A stretch of DNA of 64,000 nt from Rhynchosporium graminicola. Its lineage: Eukaryota > Ascomycota > Leotiomycetes > Helotiales > Ploettnerulaceae. The notes under the pieces were generated by a model, which saw only the letters and a list, made by a program, of their open reading frames with translations, did no database searches and had not been told where the DNA came from. The stretch is taken from contig FJUW01000036.1 in assembly GCA_900074885.1 (NCBI GenBank), positions 310,001-374,000 on the forward strand, in the 5' to 3' direction. Every line of letters begins with the position of its first letter. Position 1 is the first letter of the stretch. Shown piece after piece: positions 1 through 12,857 of this stretch. The position numbers and the translations under genes were made by a program.

Positions 1-1254
1 AGTCGATCGGGAAGCATCGAGCGAGTGCTGAAGAGGAACCGGGACTTAGAGGAGGAGGTGGAGAAGCTCAGGGCACAAATTACCGGACATCACACACCTA
101 TTACTGGACACCACACACCAGTTTTAAGCGTTCAAATACCGCCGGAGATACCAGATGATATGATGCTCCCTCATAAAGTCGAATTGGACTGGGCACGAAC
201 TCCGACGTGGCCACCCACTGCGTCACATCTCCCAATACTGAACACAAGCCAGCATATTGCAACCTCGAACGCAGGCTACCCGTCTACCACATCATATCCT
301 GCAAGCGCATCATCCATGGGATATGAAGGCGAGGGTTCAATATACACTCCAACGGAAAGCTGGGGCAGTCCAGTACCATACGGCAGCGGGCCCCAAAGCT
401 CCCAAGGCCTTGCCAAGTCCGTCCCAGCCTGGTCACACTCACCGGTCGACCCTTCCTTTTCCCACCAAGCACATATGCAGCAAATGTCCAGTTTCAACAT
501 TGATGTAAATAATCAGCACCACCCATATACTACTAGCACAACATGTTGGCAAAACACGCCGCAAAACTATACTGCTGCTACACATCCCCATGCTTGGCAA
601 ATGTCCACGAAATTGAAAACCCCAGTTACGTATCTGGATCAGCTAATGCACAGCGTGATCCATGCCCAACGACATCTCTTCGCCTCTTCTCCAACTTCTC
701 GAGAGGAACTTTTAACCCCCTCCTACCCTTCTGTTCATATCCTATTCGGTCAGCCTGGCCCGCCCGAGAAATCGCCTTCCGAAATGACGATATTCATGGA
801 GAAATACGCCAATGTTCTTTCGACTCGTGGATTTCCCATGATTCCGGAGAAGCTCAGTTCGTTCATGTGCATGTATCGCTTCGTGCAGTGGCAAATCTCG
901 CCAACGTACGAAACCTACAACAACCTCTACGAATGGCAAACTCCGCGGCCTTGCCAGCTCATGATTCCTCACCCTGCGTGGATGGACCTTCCTCCCTGGG
1001 GCAAATTCAGAGATCGCGTTATCGAAAACCAGGACAAATACGACACAGAGGAGTTCCAGCTAGATTATGCGTCGAATTTCAGAGTCAACTTCCCAGGAGA
1101 TCCGATGAAAGCTCTTATCTTCGACAACGGGAAGATGCTCATTAGTCCACTGTTGGAGAGGCATCTGAGCGACATCACACACTTGAGTATGAAGAAGGCT
1201 TTCGGAGACAAATATCCTGAGTTTAGGGATGTGTGTCGGATTGATGATGTTTAA
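1..1254 (+). CDS. bZIP-type transcription factor with DUF3425 domain, 5' end missing
   Basis: The frame is open from the first base, so the gene is cut by the window edge; 417 residues are visible. The first 27 residues look like the end of a leucine zipper: V9, L16 and L23 are seven residues apart in a charged Arg/Glu helix. The basic region would lie upstream. Residues about 60-200 are a low-complexity Ser/Pro/Thr/Tyr linker. From about residue 280 the sequence has the conserved features of the fungal DUF3425 domain, including YRFVQWQISPT, the Trp/Pro-rich HPAWMDLPPWGKFRD and a downstream DFRVNFPG-like stretch (here NFRVNFPGDP). Family knowledge: DUF3425 proteins are fungal nuclear bZIP-like regulators, often of stress or secondary metabolism. 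The target genes cannot be inferred here. No stop or frameshift is seen. Confidence 0.85.
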   Translation, partial: SRSGSIERVLKRNRDLEEEVEKLRAQITGHHTPITGHHTPVLSVQIPPEIPDDMMLPHKVELDWARTPTWPPTASHLPILNTSQHIATSNAGYPSTTSYPASASSMGYEGEGSIYTPTESWGSPVPYGSGPQSSQGLAKSVPAWSHSPVDPSFSHQAHMQQMSSFNIDVNNQHHPYTTSTTCWQNTPQNYTAATHPHAWQMSTKLKTPVTYLDQLMHSVIHAQRHLFASSPTSREELLTPSYPSVHILFGQPGPPEKSPSEMTIFMEKYANVLSTRGFPMIPEKLSSFMCMYRFVQWQISPTYETYNNLYEWQTPRPCQLMIPHPAWMDLPPWGKFRDRVIENQDKYDTEEFQLDYASNFRVNFPGDPMKALIFDNGKMLISPLLERHLSDITHLSMKKAFGDKYPEFRDVCRIDDV

Positions 1255-4200
1255 GCGGATGCACAATGACGAGGATGATGAATTTCTTTTTTTCTTTTTT
1301 TTGCATTATGAAGGAACGGCTGTTATGATATCAATTTGTATTTGTCACTTTTATTTCCTTTCCTTGGGCATGGGAGTCATAATACGGGCGTTTTCACGAA
1401 CACGACAATCGCGGTAGGAACTATTGTTTTGTTGGTCCGGATGTCTTTGGCGATGTTGGGAATACTAGGCTGGTTGGGGGTCGGATAGCAGACGGATACT
1501 TCTGTACAGAGGGGTTGGGAACTTGATACCGATCGAGCCGGCGAGTTCTGGCGTCACTTTAGTATGTTTGGATTGGTTTGATAAGTTTACTGGCAGATCA
1601 CTAGATTTAACGTAAGTAAGGAAGGCGGAGCATATGTCTATTATTGTATAAATGTATTTAGTAGATGAATTTAACCAACTGTGGACGATGATCTGCAGTT
1701 CTTGGGAACAAGATAAATTTGATATCTAATGAACCTGCGTTTTCGGATTGCACCGCTCCCTCGTGCTTTCTGTCTCCCTTTCTTTTGCCTGCTATGTTCT
1801 CATAACCCTCAGTTCTGCTTACCATTGCATACGGCCAATTGGTGTTGTACTGCTTGTTACTTTCGAATGTCTTCTTTCATATGATTAACACGTTCAGTTC
1901 CTATTCGGTATGCACATACTAGGTACACACATACCCGCTTCCGCTCCCCGCCGACCGAGTAACTCAATTCCAAACCTTAAACAAACCATACCACACCTGA
2001 TCGACCCCTCGCAATTCCTCCCTCAGATCCACCATCCTCCCCGGCTACCCATACCACCAGGATGATTGCCGGGCAGTCAGCAATCATCGGGATTTGAACT
2101 CTAAACACCTTCATGTAGATGAACTCTAAGCTCCTTTACGTGAGTAGGGTGGTAGCCACCGGCTTTCCTGATTAGGTTGAGGAGCCTAAATGTGCCTTCC
2201 TTGGTGACTGACCACCGCCGGATGGCTGATTCCTCTTGAGAGGCTATCGCTTCCCCCAGATATGGCATGGCATGCATCGAAGACGTTCATTGTTTGATGG
2301 CCAGTGAGTGACTACTCTGTGAATCTGAACACCCCATGCGCAATGAGAGGGTGGGTAGGTTTGCAACATGAGGAGATTTGGCGTTGAAAAGAGACCCTGG
2401 AAACTCTATCTCGGATTCCGCACGGCCGTACGAAGGTTTCAACCCCACGAAGAAAGCTGAGTAGATAAATTGATAGCTTGAAAGGAGTCTTGTGACAACG
2501 TATGTACTTTCTTGTGATATGACCCAAGGAAAGACATGATCCGAGGAAAGACATGATCCGAGGAAAGACATGACCGAATGCTGACTCGTCCTCATTCGAT
2601 AACAGGAAAGAATAGTGAGTGAGTGGTTGGTTGTATGTGCCAGGTTGGCAATAATCCTGGAGATGAGAATAAGAGCTTACGTGGGCGGCGGCATATCAGG
2701 TCCTCTACGGATAGATATACAGCGGAGCTTCTTTCCGAGAGCACTTCTCTTTGGAAGGAATAGATCTCCGTGACTAGGCTCAATTTAATGTCTAATAGGT
2801 TTGACAGATTCAATACGATCGGCATTTTCCTTCTGGTTTATTCAGGTCTGGGCATAAATGGTTGAGAGAGAAAGTGATGGTGTGCTGTATCCGAGTGATC
2901 TGGAGACCTTACACTTACTTCGCCTTGCTACCTCCAAATATATGCGCATATTGAATAATAGTAATATATATGGCAGTTTGTGACATGAGCGTGTACTTGC
3001 AAGTGAAAGAAAAGTACCAAGTGGTAATCGGGGAGGAGGAATATTCTCGACGTGAATGAATTACTAAAAGGCGACCTAATGATTGGGTATCTTTTCAAGG
3101 AGATGCCATCGTCATGGTCGGTGATGTGGTAGAAATACAGATGTATAGCATTTCACAATTTTCAAGAAAGAAAATTTCATGAAGAAGTGAATGAGGCATT
3201 TCATTATGTCAATGGGACTATATTTAAGGTTAAATTGACGTCGTGGCATAAATGCCTTCAGGACCTAAAACTAGGTATAGTGGAAGGTTACAAACATGCC
3301 TGGGAGTATAGTATACGTCTGTTCCGCAACTATTCCTAACATAAAGGCAGTGATAAATATAAATGAATTATCTAAGATGAAAGATGTGTCAATCAAAAAG
3401 TATTTCCTTGAGGTGGTTGTAACGAGTGAGGACTTTATGCATGGCGAACAAGGGCGTAGAGCATTTCGTTTATGGCCACGAGATATGATGGACGGAGAAA
3501 TATGTTTCTGGGCGAGACAGTTCTTCTGAGTTAAACTTTAATCCTTGCTACCTCAGCAGAATATTTGATCTCAATTCGTAGAATAGACACTCTCTGCTCC
3601 CAGAACCAAACCATATAGATGAACCCCCCTCTTCCGTTCAATTGAGCGACAAAGGGAGAACTTATACGATGAGAAAGGAGAGTGAAAGCTAAAGCAGAGC
3701 ATTATACTAGCCGAATCTACAAGAGCTTATACTATTCATGTAGGGCAACTTGTATATATACACACATGATGCTTGCATGTCACCCAAATGGTTTCTGCAA
3801 GCAAGGCTAGTACGGCGCAAAATCTGATAATAAGCTAGTGGAAGCAAGTGATATAAATTACTCTTCGCAAATCAGCTAGGAAGCAAATGTTTATGCGTAA
3901 AAGTTTAGGTCTTGCAGATATCTCTTGTTGTCATGTCTGTTCGAAGGGAGAGATTTAGACGAGTATTTGGTTGAAATGATGGCAATAGATCGCTTTTAAC
4001 TCATGGAGTTTTGCTATCTTGACACTCACCATTCTTCCACTATCAATCTTCCAGTTCAAGTCTCAACTAAACTACACAAAACATGCCGAAAACTTCTTGG
4101 TGGCTTCAACAGCCATTACCAATAGTTACTTCGGCATCTTCGCGGCCTCTCCCGAAATCTTTACATCAGCAGATAGTGACAAAGCCTCAACATCCTATGT

Positions 4201-5809
4201 CTCAATCTTGTGAGGTAACTGGTTTGGTATCGCTTGTTGCTGATCTAGTTGGAAATGTCTTGGTAGATCTTTGTACATGTTACATGGTCCCTCGTAAAAG
4301 GCTGTTGGTAACACAGATAGATTCAAGCATATGCTTCAATGGATTGAGATAGGACTGGTAAATCAAAACATCCCCATCAAAAGTACTCGCGCTTCGAGCG
4401 GACTTGCCGGCATCTCCGACAATGATCAAGGCTAACAATCCAGCACAAAATGGCAGTAATCACCATAAGCACCAAATCAACTGCGAACTTGTCACTTGTA
4501 AAGACGTGATTGAAAGGTGTAATACGACTCAACAGTATTACTTTCAGAAGTCCAATGGTACTGGACCCAGCTTCTCGTTTACAGAACTACACGGTGCAGC
4601 TCTAAGTCCCGCCTCCTACATATCTGCTGATCACTTTTCAAGGGATATTACATGACACAAGTCATTCCCGGGGCCATGCGGTATGGGTGATACTGACGAC
4701 TGATAGTCTCGCGAAACTTCCGAAGGTCCGAAGGATTCACACTATTGCTGTTGCCTCATTAATATCAGGATGCCACAAACGTTACTGAGAGTCTAGGCGC
4801 CAGTCATCTATAGATCGATTCTCTCTTCATATTTCAGCGCGAGGACTACCAGACTGACTTGGAAAAAAGAGGTTGTGGCCATGCGCCAGGCCTATATATA
4901 CTCATTCTGTAATATTTCAGCCGAGGATGCGGCAGATGGCCATCATTCTTCCTTTCATTCCTATGTCGATTTGCGTGTCGTCCGCTATAGACCTGTTCCT
5001 ACTAAGCGCGACCAGCGATATTTCTCCATGGATGTCTCCAAGAACACTTAATTAGGAACTCAATGTACCAGACCGCTTCGTCACTTGCGCTTGGGTGTTT
5101 CAAGAACGTCGTTTATCCCGGATATTACATGTTGGCCTCTACCAGATGCCCTTTAAAACTTGAGGCACGCTCAATGACAAGTGAGTTGCGGGTTTGTGGC
5201 GTCGAGTTCTGGAGCACGAGATGCCGTGGTAGGTGGAAGAAAGCCTACCACATCCTCGTTCTCACTAAATTCGAGCTACGATTTGGTCATATTTGGCCGT
5301 CAGTGGTTACGTCAAGCTGGATTTTAGTTATGAAAAGTAATGGCCGATGGAACCGACCCAGCAGACACATTGTTTCGGGGTTCTTAACAATGAGTTAAAG
5401 AATGATACTGATGACTCCACAGGCACGACACGTAGCTGTCGGTTGCTCCCGTTTCCCTGTGGACTGAGAATTCATGCATTAGCAGGCTGAAAAGAGTCGT
5501 GCGGCTTGACGGCGACTCTCTATTGGCTTCTTCTCTTGGGTTTTCCCACGCAGCAAGCGCCATAAAGTGGAGAATCATCATGAGATACATTGTCATTGAA
5601 GGACTATACCTCAGAATTACACGTGCCATTTGAAGGCGCGTAATATTTCCATGCCCTTTATATATTATGTACTTCATCTCTGAGGAACCTCCTTCGTAAC
5701 CTCGGAGGGTTTGTATTATCCCAGTTGAACAGGCTGGATGCCTCTTGACTGTGCGTTCCCTCCTTGAAAAGCTTTCTGACTTCGTCCCAACTGCGGAGCG
5801 ACATATAGC
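1255..5809. other. Non-coding stretch, no gene recognised
   Basis: Frames are short and do not resemble known families. It contains a short 17-bp tandem repeat (2525-2577) and a 9-bp inverted repeat (2061-2069 with 2080-2088, 10-base loop). The minus strand of 4000-4640 has protein-like hydrophobic segments broken by many stops and may be another gene relic, but I could not identify it. Confidence 0.5.
2525..2577. repeat. 17-bp minisatellite, about three copies
   Basis: The unit AGGAAAGACATGATCCG is repeated in direct tandem; the last copy is imperfect (ACCG instead of ATCCG). Confidence 0.8.
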
Positions 5810-6457
5810 TTACGAGCTGGTGAAGTCCCGTGTATTATTGCCCTCCTGGAAGTATCTGTAATTTCTGTCTGCTGTAATTTTCTTCCCAATCCTTTTTGTC
5901 CACTTCAACTTAATGAACGTTGTACAATCTCGAGGCAGCCCCGGACAATACGTTTTATCTTGCTTCAAATCAAAGTTCCAAAGTTGTGGGAATCCAAATT
6001 CCACAAGAAACTGTGTTCCTGGCGGCAAGTTCTCATTATCAGCCTTCCCTTCAGCCCCTATAATATCCTCGTACGAGCTCATGAGCCATGGGTGGACTGT
6101 AAAGACATAGTCATGCATCGTGACAAAATCCTGCTTATAGATGAGGTTTTTACTAACTTTTCTAACGAGCTCTTCCGTTGGTTTTGCTTCAAGCTTGATC
6201 TAGAAGAGATACTGACCCCTTTGCATTTCCAGTTGGACATGCTACTCCATAGAACTCCCACAATTGTAGATCATCGACGTAACTACTTCCATCGGAAACG
6301 TCCGTTATGATACCTCACTGGAAGTCATGTTCGCTACCATCATCGCTGAGATTTCAGGAGTGTAAAAGATGCTCAGATCAGTTGTACAGTTGTACTTCTA
6401 CCGTTCGAAAGTCGTTGACATGCAGTTTTGGAAGAGATTTTGAGCTCAAGTTTGAAA
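5810..6457 (-). pseudogene. Decayed gene of unknown function
   Basis: The minus strand carries protein-like sequence in two linked frames. The downstream part (about 6199 to 5810) is open for about 130 residues, from IKLEAKPTEELVRKV through VFTVHPWLMSSYEDI and LPPGTQFLVEFGFPQLWNFD. Directly upstream in the same frame a TAG (6200-6202) interrupts a peptide reading QLEMQRGQYLF. Further upstream the peptide continues in another frame (VDDLQLWEFYG) that carries TGA codons at 6315-6317, 6354-6356 and 6378-6380. The amino-acid composition is that of a folded protein, not random translation. I do not recognise the family. A remaining intron could explain one junction but not three TGA codons. Confidence 0.5.
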
Positions 6458-6700
6458 GACTGCCATATTCATGCCTACATCTCAGTGAACGATTCGTAAT
6501 AGGGCTGCTGGAAGCCAACACTTAAGGAGGTGTTTTTCAACCAGAAGGCAGCTCTGATCTGCTCCTCTTATTCAACGAAATGTTTATCTCCTCTAGCCTA
6601 AAAGCTATATAGAAACTAAGAGACAAAGTTGACTTCAAAGTATACAAGTGAAGAGTTCGAACGGGTTAGCTGTTTTCAAAACTGCGTGGAAATCTCAAGG

Positions 6701-6708
6701 AAAAAAAA
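6701..6708 (-). terminator. RNA polymerase III T8 terminator of tRNA-Ser
   Basis: Eight A residues on the plus strand read as T8 on the minus strand, 20 bases past the tRNA 3' end. Confidence 0.8.
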
Positions 6709-6728
6709 TTAAAGCCTTGAGTATCTAC

Positions 6729-6809
6729 CGACGTCTGCAGGATTTGAACCTACGCTCCCGAAGGAAATAGATTTCTAGTCTATCGCTATAACCACTCAGC
6801 CAAAACGCC
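6729..6809 (-). tRNA. tRNA-Ser(AGA)
   Basis: Read on the minus strand the gene is 81 bases long. The acceptor arms GGCGTTT and AGACGTC pair over seven positions with two G-U pairs, and the discriminator is G, as in tRNA-Ser. The D arm has GGCTGAGTGGTTA. The anticodon loop is CTAGAAA between ATAGA and TCTAT, giving anticodon AGA (reads UCU). The long variable arm TTCCTTCGGGAGC is typical of class II serine tRNAs. The T arm GTAGG/CCTGC closes on TTCAAAT. No intron. It appears functional and lies in an otherwise gene-poor region. Confidence 0.95.
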
Positions 6810-9800
6810 GCTTTATGCTCAGAGGTTCTTATATAAATTATTATTCCATACCAAAATGTCATAGGCTCTGTGGGTGTAACAGCGGCATAAGCGAGATCTA
6901 CTAACTATGTTTGGATAACCCCCTACCTTAGTTCATCGTCAGAATGATCCGCACTAAAAGTAGTCGTCAAACAAGTTATCAAATGAAGAACTCTACGTGA
7001 TCCTGCTATCCGTCCAAAGAAAAGTGGGAGGTAAAGGAAAAAAAGTCTCTGATGCAACTTCACAATGGCTGCCTGTTACAACGACCTGTATACCCGTTTT
7101 CTCGGTTTCCATGTTTCGGTTTCTGAAACGACTTCCTCTGAACTATTAAACAACACACGTTTTTCCTAGTCCATCGGGTATGCGCAAAGGTGGAAGAACA
7201 AACACCGAACAATGTCGGAGTCCGCACGTTTCCCAGACTCACGTGATCAACGAGTGAGTCGCAAGAGGTTATATGGCCACAGCGCGGCAAAATCAAGCAG
7301 CGAGTTCTGCAGCGACCTAAATTCAAGATCATCTTATTTGGAAGATCGGGATGTGAATTTTCAGTTCTAGTGGAACACCTGCCGCTGTTTAGGAAATGCT
7401 TTGTCCGTCACTTCTCGGCTGTAATCGTAAAGAAAGATGTCTTGATAGCCGCCCTCAATCAATTGTTAAGACTTGCTTTGTTCTTCATTGATTAAACGGC
7501 GGTAAACTCAAATGACTAACTCTCATGGGAAGTAGCTCTTCTCAGGCTTTTGGGGTTTTGTCCGGCGTTCTGTTGACATGCAGGAGCTAAGCGAGGTTGA
7601 GGAGAAATACCTGCAACTGCTGTTTAATATTAAGACGGCATAAGAGGGTCAAGCACCTGACACATTTTCTATATTCTAAAACTAAATCTCCAGTTCACAC
7701 AGGTGATATAAACAGCTCCTTGGCGAATGATATATGGAATATAGAAAGAAAGGTTGCCTACCTCCCGGTGCACAGTATTATTCGTACACCAAACAGGCGA
7801 GAATGTAAAAGCCCGATGAGAGACCCCGTCTTGAACGCAGGACCATGAAATCAACAGTAATTCAGAGACTCCAAAAGTAGTATCATTGACGCCCTTCCAC
7901 GTCTCGATTTTGGTGTGCGGATAACATCGTACAGGCCGAGCCTACCACATTCTCGCTTACCACTTCAGACCATAACTCTTGGGAATACCTTCGCACTTAC
8001 TTTTTCGTAGATAGACTTACAGATCACACATGCAAGTTCGACCGCTGTCATAGTTGCAGCAAGTTTTTCCTTTGGTCCTCATAGTAGTTGATTCCTACCA
8101 AGTTTTGGCATAGTGAATTGTTTACCTTCACATATACCGCTTTATGAAGACCGAAGCCCGATTCAACCTCAAACACTGGCATTGGTGGGTAGCAATACTC
8201 AGTACCAGCTTGGATGCTAAGATCCAGAATAGTTGGGAATGCCGGTCAAGAGATAGAAAAATTCACTGGGATCTAACTCCATGAGAGAAGGAGTCCGAGA
8301 GCAGAGTAATGCAATTGTTAACTATTTGCTGACCGGCGTCCCGAATAGGGCAGTCCGAGCTTGCTAAGGTATTTTCCAAGGGCTGCTGCACTGTTCCCCT
8401 TGTTCGATACCCTACCTGTACTTAGCATATGTGGGATTTTACTCTACAACTTACACAATTGTGGCAGACGACCTCGAGAGTTCGCTTCTACGATAACTCG
8501 CCATCAAGAGCATACATAATCTCGCCCTTTCCTGTGATCTATGTCTCAGCAGCAATCACATCGAAATATTTGATCACCCCGCATTCAAAGTCCGACAACC
8601 CGAGATGCCCGCTGTCAATATGTCATTCTGTTTCGCCATGACGTGGCGATTGTTAATTGAGGTGATGATCGTCTATCGATCAGGGGTAACTCGAGCTCAG
8701 GCTGAGCTCAGGGTCTTCTGAACGCTATAAAACTCGCTTACCTTTGCTTTCTTGGCAATATTGAACGCAATTAGGAAAGTGACGGAGTATGAAGTATTGA
8801 CAGCGTGGTTAGACCACCAATCCTAGATTGCCCAACAGCGTGTGATAACCACTAACAAATGTATTATTCAGTAATAACTACGGGAGCAGACGCGTACCAT
8901 TGACAGTGATGCGACTGCGACACCGAAAAGAAAATGAAAAGTTTCGTGATCATGTCTCACAGATTAAAACAAGTCGACGTTCTACTGTTTCATCTCGTCC
9001 CTTTGGTGGCGATTAAGGACTAAAATGTCCGAGTTCGGTCTGTCCTAGGACAAGAACAGTACACTAGAAAGGGTTAAAGCTCCCGAGCCGACAGCTCAGG
9101 CCGGCCATATCCGAATGTGTATTAAGACATGGTTATCAAGACACTGGAGAGTTGTGCCATCTGGAAAAATGGTCTTGTCGTTTTGATATTGGTAGAACTG
9201 GACAGATGGCCGCCGATCACTTTGTGATACCAAGGAGGCTGACTGTACATACTTCAACACCTATGCAGCCGATGATTTGGTGCTCGGACAACGATTACAA
9301 ACTCTGACGTGTTGGGTGCTGAAAGTGCTCATTTATCTGACTTCCCGTACAGCGGGAAGAACTTTATTTAGAGTCAGTCACTATGGAATACTCCGTATGC
9401 CAGCCGAATCGGTCTGTTGAGCGCTTGCAGAAACACGGGTGACAATCATCCGTGCGTTTAATTGATAGTGATATAATGATTACGATAGTAGTGACAAGCG
9501 AGGGAGTATCATAGAAGAAGCAGTATAGAGAAGGGTAGACCGGCGCTTACAAGACTGCCAATAGACATAGACGAATGCAGCGCGCAGGACTCGCATGTGC
9601 GCGGAGTGGATGAGTTAGACAAGAAGATAACAGTAGAATTGACGAGTCAGGGCAGAACAATGTAACTTCTTGACACTCGTGAACAAGGAAGTCGCATGCA
9701 ATTGCGAAAAACAAGACATATAGTCTAAATTATCGGCTCCTGGCTGGTCAAAAAGATGCCAGAATGAAGCCGGGCTGGCATAACCCTTGGCCGTGGGGGT

Positions 9801-12379
9801 TGGCAGAAAACTGTAAAATGAATCACGATCTGATGGTTGGTATGAGTCTAGATAATGCAGCCACGGTATCAGGTCGGCGCATGGCAGTTACTAGACAGAG
9901 AGATGAATTTAAGAAGAATCTCACTGATATTTCCCATATGCTGACTCGCGAACGCAGAATAGTCGACCAAGAGGCAGTTATATTTTCTGTATGATATATG
10001 ATATGATATGCATAGCCTAGAATGTCTAGATACAGGATGCTTTATCCTTCCCTTCTTCCAACCCTTGAAAAGAAGACATGCAGGACCCTCATGGTGTGCA
10101 GTACCATCTATACTGATGCCGAGCTGGTATCCGCATCCGTCCGCGTGTTCTGAAGAAACCAAGAAATGTGATACTGTGATTGGAAATGTTGGTACATGGC
10201 AGTGATTTAGTTTGCCGGGGTATAATTGTTCTAGCTGTAAAGATAAAAAAGAATCGCGTCGGCCCTATGCATCGCAATATGATGCGGTGTACATCATACG
10301 ACCCAATCGCGAAGTGAGTAGAAAGGAATATACAATGGTTGTAGCGGTGTGTGATGTGCGTGAAAGTATAGAAACGAGCCAGCTCGATCCCCACTGAATC
10401 CAACGCCGAAAGGAAATCCATTCTTCCACACATCGAGAGTTCATGGATGACAAGCGAACGAGCGAATGGGAGAATCGACTGCAACGGTAGAAAGCTGCAA
10501 GTGCGAAGTTGGAAAGAAGTATGTGGAATAATACGCCGCACCCTTCAGTCCGATTCCCACCACTCGAAGCCGCTGCGCCACATCCAGACCAAGGAAATTG
10601 TCTGATACATCCGATGTGGATGATGGTGGTCAACCGTTGCAAGTGGGCTGATGGTGTATGAGGCAGGTGTCCATAGGCTCAGCGCAAAGTGCGGTATGGT
10701 GGTTGTGGCCTATGGGTGATGCAGGTGTTGGGCTGGAGATAATTCAGGTTCGTCACCAAAGGAGCACGATGTGGTAGCAGAGCAGCCGGTGCATCATAGC
10801 AAGTGGTATGAGAAGACAATGCATTCGACTGCTGGTTTGTGTATATGGGATCGCGGGACGAATTGGGTCTCGTATCGGTGAGAGTTCGCATGTATGGAGA
10901 AATGTGGGTTTGCTGTTGCCGAATGTGTATGAAGCGTTTGGGGTTCATTCGAAAAGTTGCTGGATGGGAAAGCAGAAATCGTCCTTCCACTCGTCAAAGC
11001 TATGCGCGGATGTGTGCAAATCGTCTCGATGCTGCGCTCGTGCTTGAATGCATCGAAATCAACTCGTTTGCTTCATGGGTGGTTCACCATTGTTGCTGTT
11101 TCTTTTATACCAAGAGACAACTCTACTTTGGTAGATTCTACTTTGGTAGAGAAGGAAGAGGACGGCAGGGTGGAGGTCCAGGGCAGGGAGGAAGTTGAGA
11201 TGGGCGGTGGGCTGGCATTTTGATATTGTGGTTTTGGTGGTGAGAGCTCTGGCAACGAGTTGATATGATTGAGGATGATGATGTTGATGTGGTCTCGTAT
11301 TGATAAGTGTCCAAAGGCAAGAACAAGTTGAGAATACGACAACAGTGACTGAGTAAATACTAGAGTCTGCTCTATATGGTTGGGTAGAGATATCTCACAG
11401 ACTAAGAGGGGGTCTGGGAGCTTTATGTATTCAGCATGTATGAGATCAGGTAGACAGGTGGAGACAAGGCGAGCAAGGCAACAATGCAACACAGAACAGG
11501 GCTTTGAACAAGGGCCCAGGGCAGGGCATCTGGGGAGATTATTCTGAGCACGATTGTCCGTTTGCTCACTTTACTTCTCAAGCCTGAACCCAAGTCTGTT
11601 ATCGTACGTAGCCCAAGCAGAACAGCCATGCAAGTCCCAAGACACCCGACCCAGTTCGGATCGTCATCAGCAAGAAGCAAGGGGGAGGACGAGGCCTGAA
11701 ACAAGATAGCGTGGATGCCCTGTCCAGGACCGAGATGAATTTAGGCCATATTAGGTCATAAGCCCATCTGCTCATAGCATTGGTGAGAGGAGTTTCAGGT
11801 TGGGCGCAACTGTTCCAGGGGTTTTGAACTCGGCGACAGGGGAAGGCGCTCAGGAGCTAAACGATGGACAGGTACAGTAGTGCCGGATGACTTTGGGCTA
11901 TGGATGGCTGGAAGTAGTTAAAGGTATGGCAGAAAACGGGCAGAAAAAGTTGGCTGATGTCTGTGGAGTACTCAGGGGAAGTGTAATAATGAAACAGGGT
12001 ATGCTCGCTCGCTTGAAGCTGGCAACTACTGTATGTAATTGAATACTGGTCTTCAATGCCACGGATCTCGCTACTGGGATGCGACAACCACTTCAACATC
12101 TGCGAGAGTGAAATATATTAATCTATAATAAGCAATATCTTTCAGCTTTGTGTTCAATATCATCTGATTGCTAACTTCTTAATTCATCGTTTCACTGTTC
12201 AGATCCAACCTGGTATCTATGCATTAGGTACTTCCATCCACCGTGTTCAAATATAAGTTCATTGTTCTATTTCGATCAGTCCCCATTCATATGGTCACCC
12301 GGAGCGACTGTCCATGGCGTCGTATTGCAACTTGTTCGTATGACAGCATCAATCCTATCATCTGACCTATCTAGACGTT
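6810..12379. other. Non-coding stretch, no gene recognised
   Basis: Only short frames with no family resemblance occur on either strand. No transposon ends or long repeats were seen by eye. Some frames (for example around 10.1-10.6 kb on the minus strand) reach 150 codons but have an unstructured composition and overlap equally good frames on the other strand. Confidence 0.45.
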
Positions 12380-12857
12380 ATATATGGGTCGGATCAATGA
12401 AGCTTTGAAGATTCGATTGCCAATCAAAATGCTTTGCCCTTTCCTTCTACCAAAAACTTGGAAGCGAGAATTACATCTGTAGAAATTCAATCTCTCCATT
12501 TTCCAACCTTGAGGCATTGCTTTTGCATGATTTATCATCCCATACGTTGAGATAGATGTCGTAGTACCAACACAGGTCCGAGATGGCTGCAGCATGAAGG
12601 CTCCATTAGAGTGACTCAATTCCAAATTTCAATCCCCTGTGTAGGTATCGTTTTTCAGCTGTGGCGTTTAAATTCTTGGTAACATTGTTCCACACGTCCA
12701 GAGGAACATAAATTGACCATACTAGCTCGGCCTTTCCCCAATTAAATTGATCGCAACGCGCGTTCTGTTCTGTGAGAGAAGCCTGCATGTAGTCGGAATC
12801 CTGCATGTCCGATATCTTCTGTTCCCTATCCCGAGCCTCACTTCGTATCGAAATCAC
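12380..12857 (-). pseudogene. Decayed gene fragment of unknown function
   Basis: The minus-strand frame from 12857 to 12606 reads as a normal soluble protein segment (for example QFNWGKAELVWSIYVPLDVW), ends at a TAA (12606-12608), then continues in the same frame as WSLHAAAISDLCWYYDIYL and GEIEFLQM with more stops further on. The codon pattern suggests a former coding region rather than chance. No family is recognised and no upstream start was found. Confidence 0.35.

Noticed and set aside
8690..8712. Palindromic GAGCTCAG/CTGAGCTC sequence
   Set aside because: Short (7-bp arms) and isolated; expected by chance in 64 kb.
10089..10541. 150-codon frame on the minus strand
   Set aside because: Composition (many His, Phe, Arg, Thr) has no domain-like pattern and several overlapping frames are of similar length; likely chance.
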